Positions 8,742 through 17,434 of a DNA stretch of 64,000 bases are shown one piece after another. Position 1 is the first letter of the stretch; each line of letters starts with the position of its first letter. Under the pieces are notes generated by a model. That model searched no databases. It saw only the letters and a list, made by a program, of their open reading frames with translations, and was not told the DNA's origin. The stretch is from Sphingobium xanthum (GTDB taxonomy: Bacteria > Pseudomonadota > Alphaproteobacteria > Sphingomonadales > Sphingomonadaceae). The DNA lies in contig NZ_JAHKKS010000007.1 in the NCBI RefSeq assembly GCF_019737615.1, positions 62,001-126,000 on the forward strand. Reading direction: 5' to 3'. Made by a program: the position numbers and the translations under genes.

Positions 8742-11354
8742 ATGACCAGGACCTATCGCTTCTCTTCCCTGCTTCTTGCGGCCGTTTCGCTTTCGGCCCT
8801 GGCAGGCACGACGGCACAGGCCCAGACGAACGAGAGCAACCCGCAGGACGAGGAAGAGGAGATCGTCGTCACCGGCCAGCGTGAACGCGGCTCGGTGATC
8901 GGCGACGTCAAGCCGGAGCAGCAATTGCGCGCGGCGGACGTCCGCGCGCTCGGCGTAAGCAACATCAACGACCTGCTGACCGAGCTCGGCCCTCAACTGG
9001 AGAGCGCGAGCGGCAAGCCGCCGGTGACGCTGCTGGAGGGGCACCGCATCGCGAGCTTCCGTGAGATCGCGTCTATCCCCGCCGAGGCCATTGCGCGCGT
9101 CGATATTCTGCCCGAGGAAGTGGGCCTTCGCTATGGCTATAGTGCCGACCAGAAGGTGATGAACATCGTCCTGCGGCAACGCTTTCGTGCGTTCACCGGC
9201 GAAGTCAGCACGCGCATACCGACCGCCGGGCAGGGCGTGACCAATGAGGTCGAGGCCGGGCACCTCTCGATCCGGCGCGGCCAGCGGCTGAACTTGAACG
9301 CGGAATATACCGACACGGGCGGCATATTGGAGAGCGACCGGGGGCTGACCAGTCCTGAAAGCGCGTCGCGCTCGCTCACCAGCCAGCGCGAGGAACTGAC
9401 GGTCAACGGCAGCTACAACCGGCCGCTGAGCGAGCGGACGCAGGCAACCTTGAGCGGCGAGATCGGCACGGCGCGCACGGGCAGTTTCGTTGGCCTTGCC
9501 TTGCCCTCCGTCACGATCCCCGGCGGCACGCTCTATGCGGGCGGCGCAGCGGACCGGATCTTCTATCCGATCGGTCCGAGCTTCGATCCGCTGAACCGCT
9601 CGAACAGCACGCAGAGCGGGCGCATCAGCGGGACGATCAGCGCCCAGCGCAGTTCCGGCCAATGGACGCTGACCGGCACCTATAGCCGCCAGGAATCGCG
9701 CGGGCTGACCGATCGGCCCTATAATCTCGAAAGCTATCGCACGGCGCTGGCGGCCGGCAACCCGGCTGCCGATCCGACATTGCCGGTCGCCGCCGCCTAT
9801 CTGATCGCGCGGCCCGCGGACGAGACGCAGAACCGCACCGACAATGCGAACATCGATTTCATCTACAACCGCACGCTCTTCGCGCTCCCGGCCGGCGACA
9901 TCAGCGCGACGGCGCGAGTCAGCGGATCGATGCTTCGGGTCGAGAACAGCCAGAACCGCGATTTCGTTGTTACCGGCCGTCGGATCGGCCGTGACAGCGG
10001 CAGCGGATCGCTGAACCTCGATTTCCCGATTTCGCGCCAGACCGGTGCGTTGGGTCGCATCTCGGCCAATGCCAATGCCGCGATCGAGCAGATTTCCGAC
10101 GCGGGCACGTTGCGCACGTTCGGTTTCGGGATGAACTGGACGCCCAGGCGCGGCATCAACATCTCGGCCAGCTATCGCGACGAGGAGACGGCGCCGACGG
10201 CCACGCAGCTTGGCGACGCGATCGCCGTCACCCAGTTCGTGCCGGTGTTCGACCATGTTCGCGGCGAGAGCGTGCTGGTGACGACGATCAGCGGCGGCAA
10301 TCCACTGCTCGATGCGGCGCGCGACAGAAATTTCCGGCTCGGCCTCGTGCTGAACCCCATCTCGGACCCGAACGTCACGGTGAGCTTCGATTATAATCAC
10401 CGTTCGACGAGCGGCGGCATCACCAACTTTCCCGGCATCACGGCCGAAACCACGGCCGCGTTCCCGGGCCGCTTCACGCGCGACGGAACGGGGCGCCTGA
10501 TCCAGGTCGATCTGCGGCCGATCAACATCACCGAGCAGAAGCGGGATTCGTTGCGCTGGGGCATCAACTTGAGCAAGCGCCTCAAGACGTCGCAGAGCCA
10601 GATCAACGCGATGCGTGAGGCCTTCCAGCGCCGCTTCCCCAATGGCGTGCCGGGTGCGCCCGGCGTTGCCGCTGGACCGGGTGCCGGCCAGGAGCGCGCC
10701 GCGACGCCGGCTGACGGTGCTCCGCCCGCGGATCCTCCCATGCCTCCCCCCGGCGCCGAAGGCGGACCGCCTCCCGGTGGCTTTGGTCGTCCGGGCGGCG
10801 GCGGGCGCGGACCCGGTGGCGGCGGACGCGGCTTTGGCGGACCCGGAGGCGGTGGCCCGGGCGGCGGTGGGCGGATCAACTTCGCCATTTATCACGAATG
10901 GGCCTTCGCCAACACGACAAAACTCGCGCCGACCTTGCCTGTGCTCGATCTGCTCGACGGGGATTCGCTCGGCGGCAATGGCGGTCCGTCACGACATCAG
11001 ATCGAGGTGCAGGCGGGCATCAACCAGAGCGGCTATGGCCTGCGCCTGACCGGCGAATGGAAGAGCGCGACACATGTCGATGGCGTGGCCGGTGTGCCGA
11101 CCAGCCAGCTGCGCTTCGGCGATCTGGCTACGGTCGATTTGCGGCTGTTTGCGAACCTGACCCAAATGCCGAAGCTGGTTGAGAAAATGCCGTTCCTGCG
11201 TGGCTCGCGGATCACGATCGGCATCGATAACTTCTTCAACAGCAAGCAGAAGGTGACAGACGGGACCGGCGCAGTGCCCTTCGCCTATCAGCCGGCATTC
11301 ATCGATCCCATAGGGCGCACCGTGCGCGTGAGCTTCCGCAAGCTGTTCTTCTAG
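8742..11354 (+). CDS. TonB-dependent outer-membrane receptor with Gly/Pro-rich insert
   Basis: This 870-residue outer-membrane protein is predicted to import a ligand using TonB energy. I chose the ATG at 8742 because it gives a clean signal peptide (MTRTYRFSSLLLAAVSLSALAGTTAQAQ, shown in parts: basic start, Leu/Ala core, AQA cleavage). An EEEEIVVTGQR TonB-box-like segment and a plug domain (LLTELGPQLESASG, IPAEAIARVDILPEE) follow. The rest alternates strands as in a 22-stranded barrel and ends in FRKLFF with a terminal Phe. Between residues about 640 and 710 is a Pro-rich then Gly-rich segment (GGGGRGPGGGGRGFGG) that interrupts the barrel, probably as an exposed loop. No ligand is indicated by neighbours. 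The stop overlaps the convergent nitrilase-type gene by 4 bases. Confidence 0.88.
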   Translation: MTRTYRFSSLLLAAVSLSALAGTTAQAQTNESNPQDEEEEIVVTGQRERGSVIGDVKPEQQLRAADVRALGVSNINDLLTELGPQLESASGKPPVTLLEGHRIASFREIASIPAEAIARVDILPEEVGLRYGYSADQKVMNIVLRQRFRAFTGEVSTRIPTAGQGVTNEVEAGHLSIRRGQRLNLNAEYTDTGGILESDRGLTSPESASRSLTSQREELTVNGSYNRPLSERTQATLSGEIGTARTGSFVGLALPSVTIPGGTLYAGGAADRIFYPIGPSFDPLNRSNSTQSGRISGTISAQRSSGQWTLTGTYSRQESRGLTDRPYNLESYRTALAAGNPAADPTLPVAAAYLIARPADETQNRTDNANIDFIYNRTLFALPAGDISATARVSGSMLRVENSQNRDFVVTGRRIGRDSGSGSLNLDFPISRQTGALGRISANANAAIEQISDAGTLRTFGFGMNWTPRRGINISASYRDEETAPTATQLGDAIAVTQFVPVFDHVRGESVLVTTISGGNPLLDAARDRNFRLGLVLNPISDPNVTVSFDYNHRSTSGGITNFPGITAETTAAFPGRFTRDGTGRLIQVDLRPINITEQKRDSLRWGINLSKRLKTSQSQINAMREAFQRRFPNGVPGAPGVAAGPGAGQERAATPADGAPPADPPMPPPGAEGGPPPGGFGRPGGGGRGPGGGGRGFGGPGGGGPGGGGRINFAIYHEWAFANTTKLAPTLPVLDLLDGDSLGGNGGPSRHQIEVQAGINQSGYGLRLTGEWKSATHVDGVAGVPTSQLRFGDLATVDLRLFANLTQMPKLVEKMPFLRGSRITIGIDNFFNSKQKVTDGTGAVPFAYQPAFIDPIGRTVRVSFRKLFF

Positions 11355-12253
11355 GTCAGGTCGACGATCTCGCAGTGCGGCGTCGCCGGTGCCGTGTCGC
11401 CATATTGCTCCGGCCAGTGCGCGAACGGGCGGACTGCGCCATCCTCTCGCCAGCGGACGACGCGGACCAGATCGACCTGCGCATAGACCCATTGGGCTGC
11501 GCCCAGCTCGCCGAGCGCAAGCACGCCATTGTCCGGCGCATCGCCGTCCGGTGGCGCGAACAGGCCGGCCGCGCCGTAATTCTCGTCCAGCACTGGCGAC
11601 CAGGGCGCCGTGCCGACCGTCGGCGCCTGTGCGACGAAGCACTGGTTCTCCAGCGCACGGGCTTGAGCGCCGATGCGGACGCGCCAATAGCCTTGCAAGT
11701 TATCCGTGCAGGAAGGCGAGAGGATGAGGGTAGCGCCCGCCTCGGCCTGCGCGCGGGCGATGAGCGGGAATTCCACATCATAACAGGTCGAGATGCCGAT
11801 GAGGCCGAGCGCCGTGCGGAAGACGCGAATGTCCGTACCGCCCGCTATGTTCCAGCGCTCGCGCTCGAAGCGGGTCATGACGATCTTGTCCTGAATGCCG
11901 ACCTTGCCATTTGGCGCGAACAGCCGCGCACGATTGACGATCCGGCCATCGGGAAGCGGGCAGGGGAGGCTGGCGGCAACGATATGGACGTCATGCCGGC
12001 GGGCGAGCGCGGCATGATGCGCGTCGATCTCATCGATCAGCCCGGCGACGAAGCGCAGCGACCCTTCGAGACTGCCCATGCTCTCGGGATCGAGCGAGGC
12101 CAGCTCCATCGCACCATATTCGGGGAAGACGAGCAGCTTTGCGCCTTGGCTGACCGCATCCTCGACCCAGCGGGCGATCTTCGCTTGCCAGTCGGAGAAG
12201 CGCTCCAACTTCTCGATCGGATATTGGGCGAGGGCGAGCGTGAAGGTCGTCAC
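11351..12253 (-). CDS. Carbon-nitrogen hydrolase (nitrilase superfamily)
   Basis: This 300-residue cytoplasmic amidase-type enzyme has the Glu-Lys-Cys triad in the expected contexts: FPEYGAMELAS (Glu), GIQDKIVMTRFE (Lys) and ISTCYDVEFPLIAR (Cys). It is the last gene of a three-gene leftward operon with a GNAT acetyltransferase and an NTF2-like protein. Its ATG overlaps the acetyltransferase stop by 4 bases. The substrate is unknown. Presence with an acetyltransferase suggests that the operon modifies a small amine or amide, which is inference. Confidence 0.9.
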   Translation of the reverse strand: MTTFTLALAQYPIEKLERFSDWQAKIARWVEDAVSQGAKLLVFPEYGAMELASLDPESMGSLEGSLRFVAGLIDEIDAHHAALARRHDVHIVAASLPCPLPDGRIVNRARLFAPNGKVGIQDKIVMTRFERERWNIAGGTDIRVFRTALGLIGISTCYDVEFPLIARAQAEAGATLILSPSCTDNLQGYWRVRIGAQARALENQCFVAQAPTVGTAPWSPVLDENYGAAGLFAPPDGDAPDNGVLALGELGAAQWVYAQVDLVRVVRWREDGAVRPFAHWPEQYGDTAPATPHCEIVDLT

Positions 12254-12843
12254 AGCGTGCGGTGCCAGAATTGCATGGGGTGGCTGGTCTCCTCGGCCTG
12301 ATCGATATCCTGCCAGTCATAGCGCGCGATGGCGCCCTCGACCGGCGCATAGCCGCGCTTTCGCCAGAAAGGACCGAGATCGCGGGCCTCGGACGGTTTC
12401 AGCGGATGATCGGCGGGCCTTATGACACCGCAGAAGCAGGCTGCCGAGGCACTCGCCGCACGGGCCGCCGCCTCGCGCGCGTCGAAGAAGGCATGACCGA
12501 GGCCGTGGCCGCGATAGCTCGGCAGCAGGACTGACTCGCCGAAGTAGAAGAGACCGGCAGTATCGTGGCCGAGCGCCTCCAATGGCGTGCGGAAGGCCTC
12601 GGCCTGACCGGCCATGGGCGAGGCGGTCGCCGCGCCGATGATGCTGGCGCCGTCACGCGCGACGACCAGCACGGCATCCTTGCCGTCGAGGAAATGCGCG
12701 AGATAGCGGCGCTCATAATCGAGCGTGCCTGCATAGAGATACGGCCATTCGCGGAAAACGGCGATGCGCAGGCGGGCAAGGTCGTCGAGTGCCGCAGCCC
12801 GCGCATCGCGGTCCTTCAACGTCTCGACGACGATGTCGCTCAC
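12250..12843 (-). CDS. GNAT-family N-acetyltransferase
   Basis: The 197-residue protein has the GNAT fold. An AVLVVARDGASIIGAATASP strand pair is followed by the FYFGESVLLPSYRGHGLGHAFFDAREAAARA acetyl-CoA-binding motif A (RGHGLG). The C-terminal FWRKRGYAPVEG is the usual last strand. It transfers an acetyl group from acetyl-CoA to an unknown amine. It overlaps both neighbours by 4 bases (ATGA junctions), so all three genes of the operon are translationally coupled. Confidence 0.9.
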   Translation of the reverse strand: MSDIVVETLKDRDARAAALDDLARLRIAVFREWPYLYAGTLDYERRYLAHFLDGKDAVLVVARDGASIIGAATASPMAGQAEAFRTPLEALGHDTAGLFYFGESVLLPSYRGHGLGHAFFDAREAAARAASASAACFCGVIRPADHPLKPSEARDLGPFWRKRGYAPVEGAIARYDWQDIDQAEETSHPMQFWHRTL

Positions 12844-13253
12844 GCGCTGACCTGCGCGATCCAGTCGGCAAGATTATAATAGACGGTGACACGGCGGATC
12901 AGCCCGCCTTCGATCTCGAAGAAGGCGCCGGCGGGCAGGACATAGGTCTGGCCATGGGCAGGCGGCAGGCCTTCGTCGCCGACCAGATATTCGCCATGGA
13001 CGATGAACTCGGCGGCCGCACGGCTGCCATCCGCATTGGCCATGATCGCGATATCGGCGAGCCGCTCGCGATAGGCGCGGTCCATGCGGCCGAGAAAGGC
13101 GCGAAAGGCGTCCTTGCCAGTCTCGCGATCGCCCTGATTGACGTCATGTGCAATGTCCTCGGCGAGGCAAGCGAGCATCCCTTCGTCATCTCCGGCGTTG
13201 AACGCTGCATAATAGCGCTCGATCAGGGCAATGGTCTGCTGCTGCGTCGTCAT
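12840..13253 (-). CDS. Ketosteroid-isomerase-like NTF2-fold protein
   Basis: This 137-residue NTF2-like domain starts with TIALIERYYAAFNAGDDEGMLACLAEDIAHDVNQGD and ends with GLIRRVTVYYNLADWIAQV. It is related to ketosteroid isomerase-type proteins that bind or convert small hydrophobic molecules. I chose the ATG at 13253 (MTTQQQ) because it matches the usual domain start. Longer in-frame starts would run into the promoter region shared with the divergent alanine dehydrogenase gene. It is the first gene of the leftward operon with the acetyltransferase and the carbon-nitrogen hydrolase. Confidence 0.85.
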   Translation of the reverse strand: MTTQQQTIALIERYYAAFNAGDDEGMLACLAEDIAHDVNQGDRETGKDAFRAFLGRMDRAYRERLADIAIMANADGSRAAAEFIVHGEYLVGDEGLPPAHGQTYVLPAGAFFEIEGGLIRRVTVYYNLADWIAQVSA

Positions 13254-13339
13254 GTGTAGCTCCGTTCGGACTCTGCGGGTCGCCCCTATCTGCGCTATAG
13301 AAGCTGCCAAGCCAAAATCCGCAAGCCAGGAGAAAAATG

Positions 13340-14455
13340 ATGCTCGTCGGCACCGTCAAGGAGATCAAGACTCACGAATATCGTGTCGGCCTCACTCCAG
13401 AGAGCGTCCATGAATTGATCGTGCATGGCCATGAGGTGATCGTCGAGAGCGGCGCGGGACTCGGCATCGGCGCCAGCGACAATGATTATCGCGCGGCCGG
13501 CGCGAAGATCGAACCGGATGCGCAGACGATCTTCGCCGCCGCCGAGATGGTCGTGAAAGTGAAAGAGCCGCAGCCGCAGGAGCGCGCAATGCTCCGCAAG
13601 GACCAGATCCTCTATACCTATCTGCACCTCGCCCCGGACGCCGAACAGACGGCGGACCTTGTGAAGTCCGGCGCGACCTGCATCGCTTATGAGACGGTGA
13701 CGGACGCCCATGGCGGACTGCCGCTCCTGAAGCCAATGAGCCAGGTCGCCGGCCGCATGTCGATCCAGGCCGGCGCGACGGCGCTGGAGAAAGCGCATGG
13801 CGGCCGCGGCGTTCTGCTCGGCGGCGTGCCGGGCGTCCTCCCCGCCAAGGTGACGGTGATCGGCGGCGGCGTCGTCGGATTCAACGCGGCGCAAATGGCG
13901 GCCGGCCTCGGCGCTGACGTGACCATCCTCGATCGCAATCCCGATGTGCTGGAGAAGCTCGGCACCTATTTCGAGGCGCGCGCCAAGACTCGCTTTTCCA
14001 ACAAGGCCAATCTTGCCGAATGCGTGGCGCAGGCCGATCTTGTCATCGGCGCGGTGCTGATCCCCGGCGCGGCGGCTCCCAAGCTGGTCTCGCGCGAGAT
14101 GCTGGGTACGATGAAGGCGGGCGCCGTGCTGGTCGATGTCGCGATCGACCAGGGCGGCTGCTTCGAGACGAGCCACCCGACCACCCATGCCGAGCCGACC
14201 TATGTAGTCGACGGCATCGTGCATTACTGCGTCGCCAACATGCCCGGCGCCGTCGCCCGCACCTCGACCTATGCGCTCAACAATGTGACGCTTCCCCATG
14301 CTCTCAAGATCGCCGATCTGGGCTGGAAGGAAGCGATGCGCCGCGACAAATATCTGCTCGATGGCCTGAATGTGTGGAACGGCCTCGTCACCTGCTCACC
14401 GGTCGCCCGACAGCATGGCTATGAGGTCGTCCCGACTGATATCGCGTTGGGCTAG
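13340..14455 (+). CDS. ald: Alanine dehydrogenase
   Basis: Ald reversibly deaminates L-alanine to pyruvate with NAD, feeding carbon and nitrogen metabolism. The 371-residue protein has the full family pattern: [17 protein letters not shown] at the N-terminus, VKVKEPQ with the substrate-binding Lys, YLHLAPD with the catalytic His, and the Rossmann motif [40 protein letters not shown] and [16 protein letters not shown] follow. Two adjacent ATG codons exist. AGGAG lies 7 bases before the second (13340), which also gives the usual N-terminus. It is divergent from the NTF2-like gene and its stop overlaps the next gene by 4 bases, tail to tail. Confidence 0.97.
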   Translation: MLVGTVKEIKTHEYRVGLTPESVHELIVHGHEVIVESGAGLGIGASDNDYRAAGAKIEPDAQTIFAAAEMVVKVKEPQPQERAMLRKDQILYTYLHLAPDAEQTADLVKSGATCIAYETVTDAHGGLPLLKPMSQVAGRMSIQAGATALEKAHGGRGVLLGGVPGVLPAKVTVIGGGVVGFNAAQMAAGLGADVTILDRNPDVLEKLGTYFEARAKTRFSNKANLAECVAQADLVIGAVLIPGAAAPKLVSREMLGTMKAGAVLVDVAIDQGGCFETSHPTTHAEPTYVVDGIVHYCVANMPGAVARTSTYALNNVTLPHALKIADLGWKEAMRRDKYLLDGLNVWNGLVTCSPVARQHGYEVVPTDIALG

Positions 14456-15054
14456 CGCGGCGTGACGCACCAAGGCGATCGCCCTGCCTCGTCGCAATAG
14501 GGTCGCCAGGCCGCCGAGACATCGATCGTCGCCCGCGCATTGGTGGCCGGTGCCGTGACCTCGATCCGGTCGACCGGCCGGTTGACCGCCATCGGCACGA
14601 CGATCTGCCGCCGTTCGGTGCGGACGATGCCGCTGCCTTCCTGAGCATTGACGACCGCATCCGGCACGACGGCCCGCCCGATCTGCTGAGCGCCGGCAAA
14701 GCCCGTGACGGTCACAGCATCGCCGCCGCCCGTATCCCGCTCGGTGCGGGCGGCCGTCCGCGGAATGCGCGCCGGCGTGGCCGAATCGAGCCGGACCTGA
14801 TCGCGATCGATCGTCAGGGTGACGACGATGCCATCGACCGTATCCTGCTGGACGAAAGCGTTCAGCGGATCGTCCGAGTCCTGGATCGGCCGTGCCTTAG
14901 ACAGCGTCACCGTTCCGCCGTCCGAGGCGCTGGGCGGCGGCGCGCCACGCAGCGGGTCGACCGGCCGGCCGGTCGGATCGGTGGTGGCGGGCTGGGCAAG
15001 GGCCTGACCCGGGATGATCAGCAGCGCGGTGGCTGCAAGCATGAAAGCACGCAT
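14452..15054 (-). CDS. Secreted protein of unknown function downstream of the M64-type peptidase
   Basis: The 200-residue product starts with a clear signal peptide (MRAFMLAATALLIIPGQALAQ) and is otherwise hydrophilic, so it is probably periplasmic or exported. It has four Cys-poor beta-rich segments (VTLTIDRDQVRL, VTVTGFAGAQQIGRAVV, ERRQIVVPMAVNRPVDRIEV) and two Cys near the C-terminus (WRPYCDEAGRSPWCV) that could form a disulfide. No family is recognised. It begins only 12 bases after the metallopeptidase stop, so the two are likely one operon. Confidence 0.75.
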   Translation of the reverse strand: MRAFMLAATALLIIPGQALAQPATTDPTGRPVDPLRGAPPPSASDGGTVTLSKARPIQDSDDPLNAFVQQDTVDGIVVTLTIDRDQVRLDSATPARIPRTAARTERDTGGGDAVTVTGFAGAQQIGRAVVPDAVVNAQEGSGIVRTERRQIVVPMAVNRPVDRIEVTAPATNARATIDVSAAWRPYCDEAGRSPWCVTPR

Positions 15055-15066
15055 GGTTCCACCTCC

Positions 15067-16242
15067 TCAGTAGCAGCTGCCGTTGACACAGGCAGAGACC
15101 TGGTTGCCCATCGCCCTGCCTGCCAGTGTGCGGAAGTCGCTGTCCAGCGCGCGATCCTCCATGGTCGTCGTCGCTCCATCGTCGTTACGCCAGGTTCCGC
15201 TGCTGCCGATCTGGACGCATTGCCCCGTGGGCAGCGAATTGCTGGTCGATGTCGATGTGCAGGCCTGCTGGCTGTTGAGTACGTTTTTCGGATTGGAGAT
15301 CGAGGCATTGCCGCCGCCGACATACTCGTCGCCGAGGCCGAACAGGAAATGCCCGGCTTCGTGGAGCAACACCCAGCTTGCGTCGCCCAGATTGGTCTGG
15401 GTCGTGCCAGCGCCGCCACCAAGCGAGATCGAGGCGCAATCGCGGAAGTCGTTGCGATGCAGGATCGCCGTGCCGTCGAATGCGCCCCGGACGGTCGAGG
15501 CGGGACTGTTGAAGGTGCGCGAGCAGCCTTCCCCATCCGCGCCGTTCGGGCCGGCCCAGATGTTGAACAGGTTCTTCCACCCCCTGGTCCAGTTCGAGAA
15601 GCTGTTGGTGTCGGTGTAGAACAGGCTCAACACCATCGGCTGCATATCGTCCGTGAAGGCGCGGTAGTTCGGCATATCCGCATCGGGAACGAAGCCCCAG
15701 TCGATCTTGTCGCCGCGCGGCGTGTTGCTGGAGGGGGCGTCAGTGCGCCATATGACGGGGCGCGCTGTCTCCCACGGAATGTTGAGGGTCACCCCGAAGA
15801 TGTTGATGGTAGCCGTCGTGAGCGGCGCGCCGCCGGCATAGGTGACCGGGCCGACGGTCGCCGTCCGGTTATTTGCCGCGCGTGTCGTGACCGAATAGCT
15901 GACGATTCGCTGCGGCCCGAGATTGAGCGGCAGCGCGCAGGTCACCTCGGTCTTCACATTGGCAAATCCGCAGGTGAGCGACGTCGTGAAACCACCGGTG
16001 CGGCACGGGATGAGGCTCGGCAGGATGACGTTGCTCGTCCCGCAGGCCGTAATCGTGCCAACGGTTGCCGTGATGTTGATCTGATTGATCCCGCTTTTCG
16101 CTTCCGTGGCGCGGGCGGTGATGGTGGAGGTGTGCGTTTGCGCTCGATAAAGCGGGTCGTGCAAAGCGGATAGTCGAGGAGAGCCGGCACAGCCGGAAAG
16201 CAGGATCGTGATCGCGCCGAGCGCGTGCAGTGAGTGTCGCAT
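15067..16242 (-). CDS. M64-type (IgA peptidase-like) metallopeptidase lipoprotein
   Basis: The 391-residue product carries the zinc motif HEAGHFLFGLGDEY, which fits the HExxHxxGxxD pattern of M64/metzincin-like peptidases, with a Tyr and Asp-Glu just downstream. The ATG at 16242 gives a lipoprotein signal: a basic MRHS start, a hydrophobic core and the lipobox LLSGC. It should therefore be anchored in the envelope and exposed to the periplasm or surface. A beta-rich domain of about 150 residues with paired Cys (TACGTSN, IPCRTGG, LTCGFAN, VTCALP) precedes the catalytic part. Its substrate is unknown. The adjacent secreted protein may be a partner. Confidence 0.85.
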   Translation of the reverse strand: MRHSLHALGAITILLSGCAGSPRLSALHDPLYRAQTHTSTITARATEAKSGINQINITATVGTITACGTSNVILPSLIPCRTGGFTTSLTCGFANVKTEVTCALPLNLGPQRIVSYSVTTRAANNRTATVGPVTYAGGAPLTTATINIFGVTLNIPWETARPVIWRTDAPSSNTPRGDKIDWGFVPDADMPNYRAFTDDMQPMVLSLFYTDTNSFSNWTRGWKNLFNIWAGPNGADGEGCSRTFNSPASTVRGAFDGTAILHRNDFRDCASISLGGGAGTTQTNLGDASWVLLHEAGHFLFGLGDEYVGGGNASISNPKNVLNSQQACTSTSTSNSLPTGQCVQIGSSGTWRNDDGATTTMEDRALDSDFRTLAGRAMGNQVSACVNGSCY

Positions 16243-16425
16243 AAGGGCCTCGCTGGATTGAGTGTCCAAATGCGGCCCGTTTTTTATTTGGATCGATCTT
16301 TTACGCTTTTGGCGAGAATGCGACAATCGCGATTGTTACTTAAGCCTGGCTTGACCAATGCATCCGTCTCGATTTGCCTTCGATTTATCGACGGAGCGGT
16401 CCCGTCTTGCGTCGGAGGGAACTGC

Positions 16426-16647
16426 TTAGCTCTCGTAGGTCTGCTTCAGCGTCACGCCGTCGATCATGAGCCCGCCGACGACCATGACCGCCGCGCAACA
16501 GCAGAGGAACAGCAGCTCGCCGCCGACCCCCGGATAGTCATCCAGATAGTGGACGCCCCGCGCGGTCGCGCCAAGCGCCACGGCATAGATCGCCAGGAAC
16601 GCCTCGAACTTGGTCTTGATAGTGAAGAGGCGCTTGATCCTGGTCAT
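16426..16647 (-). CDS. Small inner-membrane protein, 73 residues
   Basis: Two hydrophobic segments (FEAFLAIYAVALGATARGV and GELLFLCCCAAVMVVGGLMI) suggest a two-pass membrane protein with a basic cytoplasmic start (MTRIKRLFTIKTK). The segment LDDYPGVGGE lies between them. No function can be assigned. It lies alone between the M64-type peptidase gene and rppH, on the same strand as both. Confidence 0.7.
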   Translation of the reverse strand: MTRIKRLFTIKTKFEAFLAIYAVALGATARGVHYLDDYPGVGGELLFLCCCAAVMVVGGLMIDGVTLKQTYES

Positions 16648-16772
16648 GGCCAGACAGACGCAACGTCCGTGCCAGTCCAGCTTTTGGGCGGTTAACGTCG
16701 GTTAATCGTTAAAGATGTGTAAAGGGAACCGACGCTTTTCGGGCGATTTCGGCGTCCCGCACATTGCTTGCC

Positions 16773-17264
16773 TCAGAGCAGATGGCGAAATTCCTGCACG
16801 ACTTCGCGATAGACGGGGCGCTTGAACGGCACGATGAGCTCGACGAGCTGGTCCGCTTCAGCCCAGCGCCAGGCATCGAACTCGGGATGTGCCGTGGCGA
16901 TATTGATGTCGCTGTCCTCGCCCTTGAAGCGCACGAGGAACCAGCGCTGCGCCTGGCCGCGATATTTGCCGCCCCAGAGCTTGCCGATGAGCTCATCCGG
17001 CAAGTCATAGAGATGTTCATGCACAGAGCGGGCGATGATATCGACCAAGTGCGACGCGATGCCGGTTTCCTCGTCGAGTTCGCGGATCAGCGCGTCCTCT
17101 GCCGACTCACCGATGTCGATGCCGCCCTGGGGCATCTGCCACGCATCGCCTTCTTTCGAATCGATCCGCTGGCCCACGAAGACGTGGCCCTGGCGGTTCG
17201 CAAGCATGATGCCGACGCAAGGACGGTAGGGAAGGGACGCCAGTTCCACGGTTTTCCTGTTCAT
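16773..17264 (-). CDS. rppH: RNA pyrophosphohydrolase
   Basis: RppH removes pyrophosphate from the 5' triphosphate end of mRNAs and so starts 5'-end-dependent decay; the family also hydrolyses dinucleoside polyphosphates. The 163-residue protein begins with YRPCVGIMLANRQGHVFVGQRID and contains the full Nudix box GGIDIGESAEDALIRELDEETGI, followed by the family stretch WGGKYRGQAQRWFLVRF. The ATG at 17264 (MNRKTVEL) is preferred over one ten codons upstream because the family starts close to the first strand. Confidence 0.93.
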   Translation of the reverse strand: MNRKTVELASLPYRPCVGIMLANRQGHVFVGQRIDSKEGDAWQMPQGGIDIGESAEDALIRELDEETGIASHLVDIIARSVHEHLYDLPDELIGKLWGGKYRGQAQRWFLVRFKGEDSDINIATAHPEFDAWRWAEADQLVELIVPFKRPVYREVVQEFRHLL

Positions 17265-17434
17265 CTGTTGATACTCATCGGCGGGTCTTTTCACTCAAGC
17301 ACCCCGCCTGTGACATGGCGATGGCAAGGCCACACGAAAAAGGCAACGCTCGGGTGCCCCGCAGCTTTTCTACTTTGATTGCCGATGCGGGAAGGACTAG
17401 TGGCGACAGCATCCAACATCTGTCAGAGTTTGTC

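Noticed and set aside
10397..10888. Proline-rich frame on the minus strand opposite the Gly-rich part of the TonB receptor
   Set aside because: It is simply the complement of Gly codons (GGN/NCC) and has no independent support.
8706..10895. A 729-codon frame antisense to the TonB receptor gene
   Set aside because: Arg/Ala-rich composition with no family resemblance; the sense frame has a signal peptide, plug and barrel.
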